From positions 176,750,282 through 176,814,281 of the forward strand of contig JAHLJT010000631.1 in the NCBI GenBank assembly GCA_031308135.1: a stretch of DNA of 64,000 nucleotides, in the 5' to 3' direction. Of the stretch, positions 25,401 through 37,400 are shown piece after piece (position 1 is the stretch's first letter; every line of letters starts with the position of its first letter). Position numbers and translations under genes: made by a program. Under the pieces are notes generated by a model. It did no database searches, had not been told where the DNA came from, and was given only the letters and a program-made list of their open reading frames with translations. This stretch comes from Acheta domesticus (taxonomy: Eukaryota > Arthropoda > Insecta > Orthoptera > Gryllidae).

Positions 25401-28400
25401 TGAGTTTTAAGATCAAAGGAATAGTAATTTTCTCTTTCAGAGTCAACTTTCTTTAAGTTTTCGAAGAGATTTTTTCACATTCAAAACTCTGACGATAGAT
25501 AAAAAATCAGTGTTTTAAAAAGTTTGATGTGTTCGTCGTTAAAATTTACGCATTGCACTTGCTGCACTTGTTGCTTATTAACAACATTTGTATTCCTTCA
25601 GTTCGTTATTTGAGAGCATCACACAATTTCAGTTCACTACTTTACCGATAAAATTTAACATTTAAACATTTATCAAAATATATTGTGCTTATGAATAGCT
25701 ATTAACATTAATAATATGCATATTAATAGAGGATTTCCCCAAAACTATCCTTAAAATGATTAACAGGACCTGGAAATTGTAGTTTACACAATGCAGAATG
25801 TCGATTATTGACTACCAATAGTTGAAAGTATTTTTACAAAATCACTTGAAAGTAAATTCTGCTTCGTTAAAATTTAGTAAATTCTTTCTTACTAATTGTC
25901 CTTTAACAACTAAGGAATATTATATTCCCCGACTGGTTGTTATGCCTCAGAGGTAGCAATGCCGTTTCCTCTATAGCGCCGCTGAGCCGAAAGTCCAAGG
26001 ATTTAAGTCTCAATGGTCGCGGATTTCAGTAGTCTCAATAAAGCTTGGTCAAATTCTAAATCTGTCTGGATGATAATTCAGGTCACTGACCGAACCGGAA
26101 AAACGGGTCACTGGACCGTGCACGATCTTGTTTCCCTCATCCTCTTCCTTCCCTCCCTCCTCCATCCCTCTCTCCTTACGCACACACATATGCTCTACAC
26201 TATCATACTGTTGGGAGCCTCTTGAGAGCTTAGAGCTTATTCCGGCCTGAACGGTGCATCGCTGGGGGAGATACCTGTAGGGAAGAAAACCTACAAGCTG
26301 ATGTGCTGCGCTACACTTACACGAGTAATGATTATTGCTGTTAAAGAGCCCAGGAAAACAACTAATCAATAATTACATTCCAAGATTTCTGTCAATGATA
26401 ATATTTCATGGCTTGCTATGTAATGTTTCACATAGTGTGTTTAATAGTAAATGTTGTATGCAACGTGGCGGTGATGCAGCATGACGTGATGCCTCGTGTG
26501 CAGGAGCTGTACTCGCAGCAGCGCGACCAAGTGGGCGTCATGTTTGCGACCATCCCCAACTTCACAGAGTTCTATTCCGAGGACATCAACAAAGGCATGG
26601 AGTGCATCCGGCTACTCAACGAGATCATAGGTGAGTTACTGGCAATGCAAAGAGAACAGAATTACATAAAAGGGTCGACTAGAATTCGTCAATGTCGAGA
26701 GACAGCCCAATCGTTTAAAATGTTCATATATTAGTGGTAGATAAAATGATCATATATTAGATAGTATGCCTATGTTATACTGAGAAACATTGTGTGTACC
26801 CTATCTACAGGAAATACTATTAAAATTCTACCTAAAACGCATTATTAAGTCTGTACGCTTCAAGGATGGTAACTGTTTTAATGAAAAGAGCCAGAACACA
26901 CTTATATCTGTCACAGCAACGAATCCAGAGGGTAACGATAGACGTGGCTTTCCTAAAGAAATAAACAAACCTCAGGGGTGTTAAATGCACTAATGTTTAT
27001 GAAAAGAGTGAAATGTTACATTATCTCCATTATGTTCTATTATATTTCTGGTTATACAAGGAATTTTGTACTTATTTAAGTGCAATATTTGATCTTCAAC
27101 CATCATACACGGGTCAAACTTGTAAATGATAGTAATTTTCACGAAACGCTCAAATGAATCCCCTGGTCTGCTTTCATGAGTTCAATTTTTGAAGCGCAAT
27201 GGTCATTCACGAACCCACTAAATATATAGGAGTTACAAGTAAGCGTAGTGCATTTGGTGACTTCTCAGGTAAACACCATGCTCAAACTAAACCATTTCGT
27301 CCCTCAAATATATTCTTTACTTGTCATATAAATCCAATGACATGGTTTAATTTAGTCATTGGAATGTACCAACATCGATCCAATTTTATGGTTTAATATA
27401 TTCCTATAATTACATAGACGGTCATTGTAGCGTGATAGAACTTAGTTAAATGGCCATGTAACGATGTTAGCACTTAGTGGCACCGAGTGGCTCTGTCAGT
27501 CAACGCATCAAGTGTAGATCCCCATCTAGCGCGAGAAGCAAAACACTGTACGTTTATCCGTTATCGGCTCCACAGTACACAGGCAGCAACCGCGACATAA
27601 TCTATTCTCCTGCTTAGCCTATTCATACAAACAGGTTTCGACAGAACTTGACTTTACAAGCATGTAATTGTTTGAACTAGCGTAGGGTCCATTGTTTTAC
27701 TTTTGGGTTCGTTTCTTTGAAAGTTACCTGGTGAGAATGTTTAATGATATCACTTTCAAATTCAAAATCAACACAAATTGAGAATGTAAATTATAGAATT
27801 CATTAATAAAGCACACATAAATGCATTAGGATTTTATCGATAGTAATCATACATTGGATTCTATATTCAAATTCTCATAAACACTTCTATATTCGTTTTG
27901 CCAAACTAGTGCAGCGAAAATCGAAATTTCTTGTTGTGAGTTTGGATACATAGTGAAATCCAATAGAGTTTCACATCTCCCTACAACCGAAATTTCGTCA
28001 TAGCTTATGATGTTTTCTTCTAATTCATAAATCAGTGTTAACCTTATTCTGCAAATCTTTTGATAATGTAGGACTGTAGTAAACCATACATAAACGAAAG
28101 TCGAAAACGAGTTTAAACGAATATAAAAACTAAAACAGGCTGCGTGAAGCCTTTCGAACGTGGAATATTCACATCACGAATTTTTCTTAAAATAATATTG
28201 ACATAACCTCTGCGGTTTGCGTGCTCGCATATGTTTCCCTAGAGACAAACAAAGCATTGCTTCGGCGAATGGAGCGCTTTGCATTGCCCGCTTCCATAGC
28301 AACGCGGCACTGCGCATTGACGGTCAGATTTTAAAACATTCGTGTCTCATATTCTGTGAAAAATCACATTTGGATACTCATTACATTTCACCAAATAATT

Positions 28401-31400
28401 ATCTGATATGTATTAAAACTTTGCAAGGTTATTCTCACAAATAAGGTTTCAGACAATAAGTTTTAAAGCCACTCAGAGGACAAGGAGGAACTTATTAATT
28501 TGAAGTCTCTGCAAGTGAAGTTTACAGAGCAGCATTAGTGCCGAAAGCAAAGCTGTAAGCGAGAACCAGGTCTTCCGAGCGGAAGCTGAAAGGCGAGGAT
28601 AGCACGTTGTATTCAGCGCAGAGCTTTTAGAGTCAAAAACGGCTTTGGTTATAAAAAGCGTTTAACACGAAAGCATTCGACCGGAATATCTTATATATTT
28701 TTATGTCTAATTTGCATTTTACCTATGAAAACACTTAAAACGGCATACCGTTTCAGTTTCACAAGCTAACGACAGAAAAAATCAAGATAATTAATATTAA
28801 CAAATACATCATGCCAAAATCCAGTTAGGAATGTGTTCACATTGTTTATAACCAATTTCTTTCGAGTAAACAATTTGTAAGAGTCAAATGGACGATGTTT
28901 CATAATAGAGGCGAAAGCACGATTTCTCTCGAGGGGGAGGGGGGGCTATAGGAATAGTGTTGAACCGATTTGATGCTTTCTTATAAAGATTGTGGATTTA
29001 TTCTAAGTACCCCATAAAACACTCTCCCCTTGGGCGCGCCATCGTTTAATAATCAAAAGTATAATATTTGAGGTTCGTAAATACACAGTGATCTTCCTAT
29101 TAACTTGGGCTTTTAAGTTGTATGCGATCCGGTGAAGTTGTTCAAAGCGTAGGCTTGCGTGGGCGTGGGAGTTCGTGGGCGTTCGTGGGGCGCTGAGGTG
29201 AGTCGGAGTGCGCGTGGCGCGTGCGCAGTGGACTGGGACGAGCTGCTGGACGAGCCGCGCTTCCACTGCATCGAGAAGGTGAAGACGGTGGGCGCGTCCT
29301 ACATGGCGGCGAGCGGCCTCAACCCGGCGTCCACGGCCAAGCGCGCCAAGGAGCACGGCGCCAACGGCACGGCGGGCGGCGGCGGCGGCCCTTGCGGCAA
29401 GGGCGACGACGGCGACCCGCTGGAGCACGTGTGCGCGCTCGTCGACTTCGCCGTCGCCATGCAGCAGCGCCTCGAGGACGTCAACCAGCACTCCTTCAAC
29501 AGCTTCCGCCTGCGCGTCGGTGAGCACTCATCTCCATTCACTCACGACACTCCTTATTTGAGAAACCCTGGGAAGATCGAACATTTTTCATCTTTCATTA
29601 ACACTGGGTCTGTCATTCCAGCTAAAAAACACTAAGTTCCTCGTAATACAAGCAATATATAAATCCTTTTCTATTTTGTTTTCAGAAGCAAAGATTTCCG
29701 TAGAGAGTTTTTTGGTACTTTCTCAATTTCGTCACTGCCTGTAAGTCAACGGAGCTTTGTTCTCAAGCTGTATTCTCGGGAGATTATTTGCGAACAGCGA
29801 GTGCACTGCAGTTCGGATGACCGGCTGGCCGGCTAAGGTTCTGGCGGAATAAAATCCGGCGTGATTGCAGGGCCGTGCGCGATGTACTAGGACTACCTTC
29901 ATTTGCATTCCAATTCCATCACTTCACAAATTTTCGTTTTTCGTCATTTTCATATCAGAAGGGAACTTTTTTTGAATACTTAAAAAGATCATTAGCGCTA
30001 CGATTCAGTTTAAGCACAACCTTCTGAAAGATATAGAAGAAAAGAAATTGTCAACAAACTGTTACGCAATAACGAAACGTTTCTCAACAAAACGTTCCTG
30101 TAATTTCGGCAAAGGTGTTGGTGTGTTTTTCCGCATGAAATGACCCACCTGTATCTGCGTTTCTGATAAGATCGTCTCAACGATTGTTCTTTTTTGATAC
30201 TACCTCCAAGTCTTGCATTCCAAAATATAATTTTTACATTTAATGATTCAGTCAAAATCGAATTACGTTAACTAACATAATTAATTAATTCATTGATTCA
30301 TCCATACTTTCATTATTGAATTAAGTAAATTTTACTTTTTAATTTACTATTATATTTCTTATAATTTATATTCTTTACTTCCTGTTCTCATTTTCTTTAC
30401 TTCTTCACTGCAACATCAGTATATATCTACTTGGCTGACCAGGAGACAAATACCAACGTTTCGACCGTCATGATGCGGCTTTTCTCAGGGTGAACTGATT
30501 TTCCCTACATTTCTCCCTGGAAAAGGTCGTAGTGTGACGGCCGTAACGTTGGCATCTGTACCTAGAATGCGCCGCTTCTCGGACAGCCAAGTAGAAACTG
30601 ACCGCTTCCCCGGAAGCATACGCTTTCAGCAGCAATAAGTGAGCGAATTAGCATTCTCGAGCCTCTTCCTTTATTTTTATATTTCTGTAAAATCTGTAGA
30701 AATGGTTCTTTTTATACTGTCCACATATCGTTTATTCAATTGGTGTGAACCTTCTAAGAGACAAATATTCCTTGAAATTAATCTAAAATTATCTTGTGTT
30801 GTTTCAAACTCCTGATATTAACTCAGCATGTGTTATTAGAATATTTAGGTACTTTCACCTTTTTCACTGTATTTAAGTAGTTTACATAATAATTTTTAAT
30901 TAGTGTTTTGAAATGTATATTTCACCCATCTGATGTTACTCATCGTCATGTCTTAAGTGTTGGTGAACAGCGAAGCAAGAGCAATGGGCCTAGATGTTAT
31001 GGCAGTGATGTCAAGGTCGATGCCACCAGCGGGAGTCATTTGGCACGAGTAGCACGGCAAAATCGCCCTTCACGCAGTTGATCACCTTGCCACAAGAGAG
31101 CAGTAGATAGTCAAAGTCGCCCTGAAGACTTTTACGCATTGAAATACAATTAGATGGCATTTAGATAAATAAATTTAAGAACGTTTATTGTATCTTTTTA
31201 TTTATATATTACTTTTATTTGCATTTATATTTTTACTTTTACGCCATCACTTTTGAAAACAGCGGGATTGCTATTGATAGTTTCTTTCCCGACGCTAGTT
31301 GCGCTGATAAGCTCATGGCATGCCATGGTACCACGAAGAGTGCCACTGCCACCAGTAGTAGGCCTTGACATCACTGTGCTATGCTAACCAGTGTCGAAGG

Positions 31401-34400
31401 GCTAAGTTCTGACGTGGCGCCGGGCTGCCTAGGCATCAGCGTGGGGCCGCTGGTGGGCGGCGTGATCGGCGCGCGGAAGCCCGTCTTCGACATCTGGGGC
31501 AACACCGTCAACGAGGCCAGCCGCATGGACTCCACGGGCAAGATGGGCCACATCCAGGTGCCCAAGGACACCGCCGCCGTGAGTGACGCTCCGCCTTAGA
31601 ATCCCTATACTTCGATTTTTCTTTCTTGATGCACGGGGGTGTGTCAATAAAATGAAATATCTGACGGTATTTCATGTCGTGCTCGGCTGTGCCGCTAGGA
31701 GTCGCATGATCGCGACTGTATCGAGCAGTGCTGGCGATCATGCGACTCTTGGAGGCACAACGGAGAACGACGCGAAATACCGTGAGATATTCCATTTTAT
31801 TGACACACCCCCGTGCGCCACGAAAGAAAAACCGAAGTATAGATACAGAAAGTTCCGCAACCGCCGCAATTTAATATCCACTCACTCGACGATCCCGTCA
31901 TGCACCAATCAGGATCGGAAAGAAAATTATGACATTTCGTGAAATTATGAAGATTCTCAAGAATATTAATATTGGTTTGGGGTAGATTCATGGTTCTCAA
32001 CATAAGGAATATTATTGTAATACATAGAAACGTGCTGACATGGATCATTTTTTAACAACTATCGATCCTTGGACCGGCTTAGATAGCTATAGAGGCATCA
32101 ATCGATGTCGCTACAATGCCTCTGACCGGAAGGTCCTAGGGTTCGAGTCCCGATAGTAGCAGGTTTTTAGATCCTAACTAGTTATCAAGGTCGAATACAG
32201 CCGCTGTCTGCAGAATTCTAGCTGTCTTCTGCTGTGATCGTTAGTTTCCCGTGGTTTTTCCTATCCACTCCAGAAAAATGCCAGAACAATACCTCAACAC
32301 ACGGACTTTGGGCTGCGCGCGATCTTTCCTTTCTCTTCTTTGTCCTATCCTCACCCCTTACTTGTACATGCACTACACTATCAGACATGTCGGGAGACCG
32401 GTCGGAAGCTTAGAGCTTGTCCCGGTTGGGGCAGTGTCTCACTGGTGGGAGATACCTGGTTGAGAAAACCCTCGCAAGCCGACGTGCAAATCGGCACCGG
32501 ACCTCGACAGCAAGTAGGAGTTCACAACCACTTCCCACGATGAAATATTCACTCTACTTACAGTACAAATGATCTCAACAGTTCAGAATCACTAATCAAA
32601 GAAGTGCTCGGAATCACCAATCAATCAATCAATCAATTCCTGGCCCAATGATCATGACAACAACGGTTACGTAAGCGTGTCTACAGTAGGAGACAATGTG
32701 GGGTCGCGGTTATTCTGTAAATTTTTAAAGGGTCCTCATCGGCTTAAGTAATAATCTTATTTTATTCCCATTTTATTTTCAGAAATATGTTTAATCCTTT
32801 CTATTACCCTTTTCTAACCTGGCATTTCGGGGAATTGTTAAGCGACGTTTGGAGAAGAGGGTGTCCAATGACATCTGGTAAACTTGTTAAAATTGTTGAG
32901 CATAAAATCAATTGTATTTATTAATTGTATAATTCAAGTTAATTTCATTCCCATTGTAGTGTGTGTTATTGATTCTTGTAAAATACAGATCTTTATTTAA
33001 ATAATTTAAATGGAAAATGAGCCCCAGAAATGTAGTCAGCCCTTTCTTGTTATAGACTTCGCGCGGCAGTGGTTACCGAACTACAGTTTACATTTCGTAT
33101 TCAAAATTAGTTGGGTGTACGTAACGAGAAAAAAACGTTTCACACTAGTTTTATTACAGAACGTATTATTAAACGCAAATTTGCGACGGAAACGTGAATG
33201 TTTTTGGACTCGGTCATCAACCAACTTCGTCCAAAACCGTTCACGTTTCAACCTGATTACTATTGTCACATGTGAATACAACATTTTTCATTAGTATTAA
33301 AAATGAAGCAATTATTAATAATGAATTAAAGTTACGAAGCGTAGAAATTAAATCTTTTAAAATGAGTAACATGTCAAAAAAATTTGTGTGGTTTGCATAT
33401 TTAAAATATTGCTACATACATTCTCTTACATACATGCATTCAATCTCTTCAACAAACACTTTTCCAGAATTGCGTCTGATCTCACGAAGGAACTAAAATC
33501 ACAAAATTCAACATTTTACACTTCCCAAAAAATTTCAGATACGATGTTTATTCCCGAAACTTCTCCCAACAAAATCCTCAGAATAGTCAGTAAACTAAAA
33601 AATAAATATTCATCTGGTTTAGATGAATTTCCGGATTGTTTATTAAAAACTTGTGCACCTGCCTTTATACATCCGTTAACTCACATTTTCAATGCTTCTT
33701 TATGTACAGGAATATTTCCAGATATTTTCAAAACAGCAAAAATTAAGCCACTTTTTAAAAAAGGGAACAAAAAGGATATTCAAAATTACCGGCCAATTTC
33801 TCTTTTGTCAGTTTTCTCAAAAATATTAGAAAGGCTTTTCTACTTACGAATGGAAACATTTCTCAGGAAAAACAGAGCGTTTTCAGACTCACAACACGGT
33901 TTTAGAAAATCAAAATCTACGGAAACTGCCATTTTTTCTTTTCTCAAAGATGTTGCTTCATCAATAGACCAAAATGAAGTACCCATTGGAATATTCTTAG
34001 ATCTCTCGAAAGCATTTGACGTTATTGACCATAAGATCTTCTTCTCAAAATTACCTTCGTATGGAATTCGTGGTATTGCCCTAGATTGGATAACTTCTTA
34101 CCTTAAACATCGGACTCAAAGAGTAGAAATACCATACTGGCAGGAAAGGACATTACATACTTATATTTCCAATTCTTTGCCAATTGTGCATGGGGTCCCG
34201 CAAGGTTCGATCTTAGGTCCTATTCTCTTTCTGTTATATGTAAACGATAAGCCCTCGTCTATTAAAAATGGAAGAACGGTTCTGTTTGCTGATGACACGA
34301 ATGTTCTTTGCAAAAAAGAAGCAGTAAATAGTACAATTTCAGAAGTTTCAAATTGGTTTAATAATAACAAATTAATTGTTAACGAAAGAAAAACTGTTTC

Positions 34401-37400
34401 AATGCATTTTTGCATCTCAAATCGGAAATCGCATGTTCCATTGAAAATGAACAATATGCAATTAGCTGATGTTGAGGCAACAAAATTTTAGGTCTTTCAA
34501 TTCAATCAAACCTCAAATGGAATGTACATATAACAGAATTAAACACTAAATTAAGTTCATTATGCTATGCATTCAGAATTCTTTCAAATTCTGTCAGCCT
34601 TCATGCAGCTCGTTGCGTTTATTTTGCAAATGTGCATTCCCGCCTGAGATATGGCATAATATTCTGGGGAAGCTCATCCTGTAGTATTCAGACCTTCAGA
34701 TTGCAAAAGAAAATTATTCGAATAATGAATAAAATGCCTTCCACGTGATTCCTGCAAGCCTCTTTTCATGGAGCTGGGAATCCTACCATTGCCTTGTCTA
34801 TTTATTTACGAATCTGTAATATTTGTCAAAAATGACCTACTTAACGGAGGGAACATATTTTCATGCAATATTGATATTTATAATTACAACACACGCCGTA
34901 GAAATCACGTGCATCAAGTGTCAGTATCAACCGCTCAGTACAAGAAATCAACATACAATACATGTACGTTACTTTACAACGCATTGCCAGATGACATAAA
35001 ACAATTAAAGTCGGTACACAAATTTAAGTTAAAAGTAAAATCTTTTCTGCTGCAAAACTGTTTCTATACAATTAGAGACTATACTGATCGTGAAAAAGAA
35101 AAATAATGTTTAATGTAACAAAACAAAGATATATAATGAATTAGTTTATGTTTACATTGTATACATTTAAAAAAATATTTAATACGCCTGTAACAAGTAA
35201 TGTACTTCTGCTTCCGGGTCAATGACCCCCATCTCGATCAAGTTTTTTTCCAGTTTCCCTGATCCATTGAGCAAATGCTGAGATGGCCCCTTGCTTTGCT
35301 TCTGGACGTAAATGTAGCTTCACTGTGCGCACGTTTTGTTGAGCACTCCTTTTGCTTGTAGTTCATTTACAGTTGAAATTGATTTTCTATAACTCGGGAA
35401 AAAACATTTTTCAAATATTTTTATTTTTCTAAAATAATTATTTTCTAAATTCATTTTTTCGTTTTTTTCCGTTTTTTTCAATAAAATTCTGGCCCTCAAG
35501 AAAATGTGCGCAGATAAATTTCTTTCCCCACACGTCATATACAGTTTTTACTGTTTTTTTTGACAAATAAATAAATAAATAAATACATTTGAAACGTTCA
35601 TTTAAAAAAAGTATTATATTTGAGGAAAAATTCAATAAGCTGTTCGAACTCTTCATCAACTGTTTCAATCATTTTCCTCTAAATTAAATTTCCGTTAATT
35701 GACACAGTGTTTCACACATTTACCTTGTGCGCTTTTTGATAGATTTGTGGTAGTTTATTACGATCTCTGTGGTATCAGTCTCACAAATCTTAAAAAATGT
35801 TGTAGTCTCTAACAGCGGATGATGTCGTACAGTTGATGCCAAAGTGCCCATGTTATGTTGTGGACGTTTTCTCAATTTCCTTTCTCAGATTCCAACTTCC
35901 TCGAGAGCTTTCTTTATAGTTTCCGTCTCATAACTCACACAGTAAATGGTAATTTCGTTTTCGTGAACTGCTGCGAAGCAAATGTTCACCGTTTCTCATT
36001 CAGTTATTTGAGCGGAACATTTTTATAGCCACGATACTTTATTACCTACTCAATTGAAAAATGTCTCTTGGAAATCGTGAGCAGGTAGCTGAATGGAAGA
36101 ACCACGTGGTGAGTGCTTGTGTAATACTTCCTCTGTACGTGGTTATACCCGGAAGTGTTAATAACATTTTAGACTAGAAGTAGTGTGATAAATCAAAATG
36201 CTGACTTTCATCTTTCTTCGTGTCAAAATTACGAGCTAAACATAAAAAGATTTTGATTCTTCTAATAGCATATCAACATACAAACACACAGACACACAAA
36301 GGGACAAATGTACAGAAGGAAGTACGGACGGACATTTTGGGAAAAAATCCTTTTCGGTATGACAGGGCCCCAAAATGTATATTTCCTTTGATATCTCGAA
36401 ATCGATTTTTCACCGCTTTACATAACTTTCTCTATACTACGTATATACGTAGAATAGATACACAAGAAATTGAAAAAAACGCTTTCAAAGAAAAATCCAT
36501 TGTTGAGCCGCATTAAGAGAAGAACGAGATTGTGCAAAGGATTAAAAAAACGGAAATGGTAGAAAAGTATTTTTCTTTCTCACATACTAGAGATATTTTT
36601 CTTAAATTTTCATCTCAGACAGAATGAAGTGTGCTTCAAAAAATGGCGCATGTCGGCTTTTTATTGAACTCTGAATTTTTGAAAATTGGAAATGTTGAAC
36701 ATTTTAGCGTCTTCCTGCAGTTACTTTTTCTTAATAAAATTTGTTCTTCTACATTAGATCTTGAAATGCGGTCGTGTACAATTTTTCCAAGTTACGAGTC
36801 ATTTTTGCGTCAAGTAAAGACAATTTTAAAAATGAGATTTTCTCAACGGTTCGAAATTTTTCATCATTTTTTCTCGGATAAAGGGAAGTAAGCTTGTAAA
36901 ATTGTATCAGACCCCCTCTCTGAATTTTCAAACATTGCAAAAGTTAGAAATAATGCGAAAGTTAGAAATAATGTGAGAAAGCGAGTGCAGTTGTAGGAAT
37001 TATTGAAAAATGTAAGGTACCGATGTGAAGGTATAGGCGTCGGTGCTTTATATTTATTACGAGGGGGAGGGGCGAAATAAAATCTTTCATTTTTACCTTT
37101 TCGTCTACGTAGGGCACACTCCCAAAACAGGCCCAGAATCGGAATAGTTCATCGTCGATAATAGCGAAACTAACATTCTCGGACACAGCGAACTCGGGGC
37201 GCGGGACTCATCTACGAGAACAATCGGAAGGGAGTGTCTTTGTGTCCGATTCTACAATGTGTACTTTTTTTGTTATTTAAGATCGCATCAATTGCTAGGT
37301 CATTACGACCACTATTAGATGTAACGTTATGGTATGAGGATGAAACGATATGGTGATGATAGGGGGTGAAAGGACGAACACATACAACCATGCCCGAGGT

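Larger units (their letters stand above)
24191..26503 (+). other. Ac78C: Ac78C intron 11, remainder
   Basis: Contains an ACATCGATG-rich repeat (24245-24805), two SINE copies (24811-25140 and 25932-26312) and, between 25150 and 25930, AT-rich sequence with nothing recognised. Confidence 0.6.
29520..31432 (+). other. Ac78C: Ac78C intron 13
   Basis: A 1.9-kb intron with a possible old repeat at 29690-30065 (similar to parts of 22.99-23.42 kb), an inverted-repeat MITE (30426-30595) and a hAT-like MITE (31003-31376) next to exon 14. Confidence 0.65.

Noticed and set aside
29159..29228. In-frame start upstream of exon 13
   Set aside because: The upstream part is GTGGGCGTTCGTGGG-type intron sequence before a clear CAG acceptor; the exon enters from exon 12 in phase 1.
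32120..32155. tRNA gene at the GGTTCGAGTCC word
   Set aside because: The same B box occurs at the head of several repeats with a shared body, so it is a SINE promoter.
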